Shown piece by piece: positions 62,495 through 64,000 of a stretch of DNA of 64,000 bases; positions within the stretch are counted from its first letter, which is position 1; every line of letters begins with the position of its first letter. The position numbers and the translations under genes are program-made. This stretch comes from Salinispora oceanensis (GTDB lineage: Bacteria; Actinomycetota; Actinomycetes; Mycobacteriales; Micromonosporaceae), in the NCBI RefSeq assembly GCF_000383575.1, contig NZ_KB911579.1, positions 499,707 through 563,706 of the forward strand, given 5' to 3'. Below the pieces are notes generated by a model that ran no database searches, was not told the origin of the DNA, and saw nothing but the letters and a program-made list of their open reading frames with translations.

Positions 62495-64000
62495 ATGCGG
62501 GGCACACGGACGGTGGTGGCGACGGCCGCCACGTTGGCCGTGCTGCTCGGCGGGACGTACCTGCTGTTGCCGCCGATGGGCTCGGACCTCGCCGCCCAGG
62601 TGGCGCGAGCCGATTTTTTCGCCGCCCACGGCGCCACCCCGGTCGACCTACGGTGGTACGGCGGGGTCAACCAGTTCGGCTACAGCCTGCTCTCCCAGCC
62701 GGTGATGGCGCTGCTCGGCGTCCGGGTGACGGGGGTGCTCGCGCTGGTGGCGTCGACCGTCGCCTTCGCTGCCCTGCTGTGCCGAGTTGACGTACCCCGG
62801 CCGTTGGCCGGCGCTCTGGTGGGGGTGGTCACCTTCGCCGGCAACCTGGTCGCCGGCCGGGTCACGTACGGGCTCGGGGTGGCCTTCGGTCTCACCGCCC
62901 TCCTCGCTCTCACCCTGCCGGCCGGCCGACGACGACTCGTGCTGGCCATGGCGGGAGCGCTGCTGGCCGCCGCGACCAGCCCGGTGGCCGGGCTCTTCGT
63001 CGGGCTCGCCGGTGCCGCGCTACTGCTCGGCCGCCGCTACGTTGACGGCCTCGCCCTGGGGCTGGCGGCAGCGCTGCCGCTCGGGTTCACCGCCCTACTC
63101 TTCGGTGACGGCGGCTGGATGAACATCAGCCGCACCGACACCGTGCGGGCGATGGGGAGCAGCCTGCTGGTGGCGGTGCTGGTGGCGTACCGGCCGGTGC
63201 GGATCGGGGCGCTGCTCGCCGCGGCCGGGGTGCTCGCGGCGTCGCTGCTGCACACCCCGGTCGGTCTGAACGCGACCCGCCTGTCGGCGATGTTCGCGCT
63301 TCCCCTGCTGGCCGCCGCCGCCACCGTCGGCAGCGGCCGCTGGTCGCCGCGGCACACCGGCGAGGGAACTCACCTCCGTTGGCCGGCCCGACTCGTTCCT
63401 GCCAGCGGCACCGGGCTGGGCCGACGGCGGGTCAGCGGCGGACTCACCCTGCTCGTTCTTCTCGCCGCCGTGTTCTGGTGGCAGCCACCGGTTGTCCCGG
63501 CGGACCTGCGCAGTACCACCGACCCGGCCGCCCGCCCCGCCTACTTCGCTCCCCTGCGCGACTTCCTCGCCACCCAACAGCTCACCGGGCGGGTGGAGAT
63601 CCCACCGACCCGCACCTATCGGGAGTCGGCGGCGCTGGGCGAGGTCCCGCTGGCGCGGGGCTGGCTGCGGCAGGCGGACATCGACCGCAATCCGCTCTTC
63701 TTCACCACGGTTCCGGGTGCCACCGGCACCGGGGTTCCGCTGACCCCCCAGGCCTACCACGGCTGGCTGCAGACGAACGCGGTGCAGTTCGTGGCCGTAC
63801 CCGATGCGCCACTGTCCTGGGTCGGCCGGGCCGAGGCGGAGCTGGTCCGCGACGGCCTGCCCTACCTGCGCGAGGTGTGGTCCGACCCGCACTGGCGGGT
63901 CTGGGCGGTGGCCGAGCCGACACCCCTGGTTGGCGCCCCCGGCACGATCCTGGCGGCCGACGGCGCGACCGTGACGTTCCGGACCGACGGGCCCGCCACT
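62495..64000 (+). CDS. polytopic membrane protein (partial, runs off the window)
   Basis: The first 502 codons of a gene that continues past the window edge. It has about eight to ten hydrophobic segments (TLAVLLGGTYLLLPPMG, ALVGVVTFAGNLVAGRVTYG, LLAAATSPVAGLFVGLAGAALLLG, LLVLLAAVFWWQPP) and then an extracytoplasmic region from about residue 330. An early loop has RADFFAAHGATPVDLRWYGGVNQFGYSLLSQP (seen in parts), reminiscent of GT-C first loops. No family is assigned. GGAGG lies 5 nt before ATG 62495. Sharing a 36-bp divergent gap with mptB suggests a linked role in wall glycan assembly (inference). Confidence 0.8.
   Translation, partial: MRGTRTVVATAATLAVLLGGTYLLLPPMGSDLAAQVARADFFAAHGATPVDLRWYGGVNQFGYSLLSQPVMALLGVRVTGVLALVASTVAFAALLCRVDVPRPLAGALVGVVTFAGNLVAGRVTYGLGVAFGLTALLALTLPAGRRRLVLAMAGALLAAATSPVAGLFVGLAGAALLLGRRYVDGLALGLAAALPLGFTALLFGDGGWMNISRTDTVRAMGSSLLVAVLVAYRPVRIGALLAAAGVLAASLLHTPVGLNATRLSAMFALPLLAAAATVGSGRWSPRHTGEGTHLRWPARLVPASGTGLGRRRVSGGLTLLVLLAAVFWWQPPVVPADLRSTTDPAARPAYFAPLRDFLATQQLTGRVEIPPTRTYRESAALGEVPLARGWLRQADIDRNPLFFTTVPGATGTGVPLTPQAYHGWLQTNAVQFVAVPDAPLSWVGRAEAELVRDGLPYLREVWSDPHWRVWAVAEPTPLVGAPGTILAADGATVTFRTDGPAT

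Overview
The window is high-GC actinobacterial DNA, most likely from Micromonosporaceae (Salinispora or Micromonospora type; inferred from protein flavour, GTG-rich starts and gene order, not from a search). About 52 protein genes are called. No rRNA, tRNA, CRISPR array, insertion sequence or phage gene was seen. Much of the window follows the order of a core block known from Mycobacterium tuberculosis (roughly Rv2192c to Rv2220): trpD, ctaE-qcrCAB, ctaC-ctaF, adenosine kinase, an ErpA-type Fe-S carrier, glycerate kinase, a DUF3043 protein, cobT/cobS, gcvT, leucyl aminopeptidase, lpd-sucB, a TIGR01777 epimerase, lipB, lipA, a DUF4191 protein, an RDD protein and glnA.

Layout. 1-8100: NYN-domain protein, DEDDh/GIY-YIG nuclease, RelA/SpoT-like protein, NUDIX-nucleotidyltransferase pair, stand-alone RAM protein, exported DUF4142 protein. 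8245-16813: the respiratory block (qcrB, qcrA, qcrC, ctaE, ctaF, ctaC on the minus strand) with a CtaG-like assembly factor, a degenerate receiver and trpD embedded on the plus strand; ctaD is not here. 17008-24713: cysteine desulfurase-TusA pair, adenosine kinase, ErpA, glycerate kinase, nadA, a Cys-type MurA, DUF3043. 25166-33777: a 1141-residue Pro-rich TPR/WG-repeat protein behind a striking nested palindrome, aldo/keto reductase, M50 protease, CobU-CobT fusion, CobS. 33846-41880: DUF2314 protein, gcvT, pepA, lpdA, sucB. 41935-47225: GntR and TetR regulators, NmrA-like protein, FUSC protein, TIGR01777 epimerase. 47334-54270: two large GT-C-like membrane proteins around lipB, a lipid-binding-type gene pair, and lipA. 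54693-57783: an accessory three-gene operon. 58010-64000: DUF4191, RDD, glnA with a GlnR-type box, an MptB-like mannosyltransferase and a divergent membrane protein cut by the window end.

The most notable system is the operon at 54693-57783: a divergent nitric oxide synthase oxygenase, a flavohemoglobin-like globin-FAD-NAD(P)H reductase starting 3 nt later, and a DivIVA-like coiled-coil protein 7 nt further on. It has its own hairpin-insulated promoter region, visibly lower GC, and sits between lipA and the DUF4191/glnA genes, which are neighbours in related genomes. A plausible reading is a split NO-producing machine in which the flavohemoglobin supplies electrons, controls NO, or both; the coiled-coil partner is unexplained.

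Many genes share one start architecture: a TAnnnT hexamer ending 6-8 nt before the start codon, as expected for leaderless mRNAs. Convergent gene pairs are separated by long perfect hairpins.
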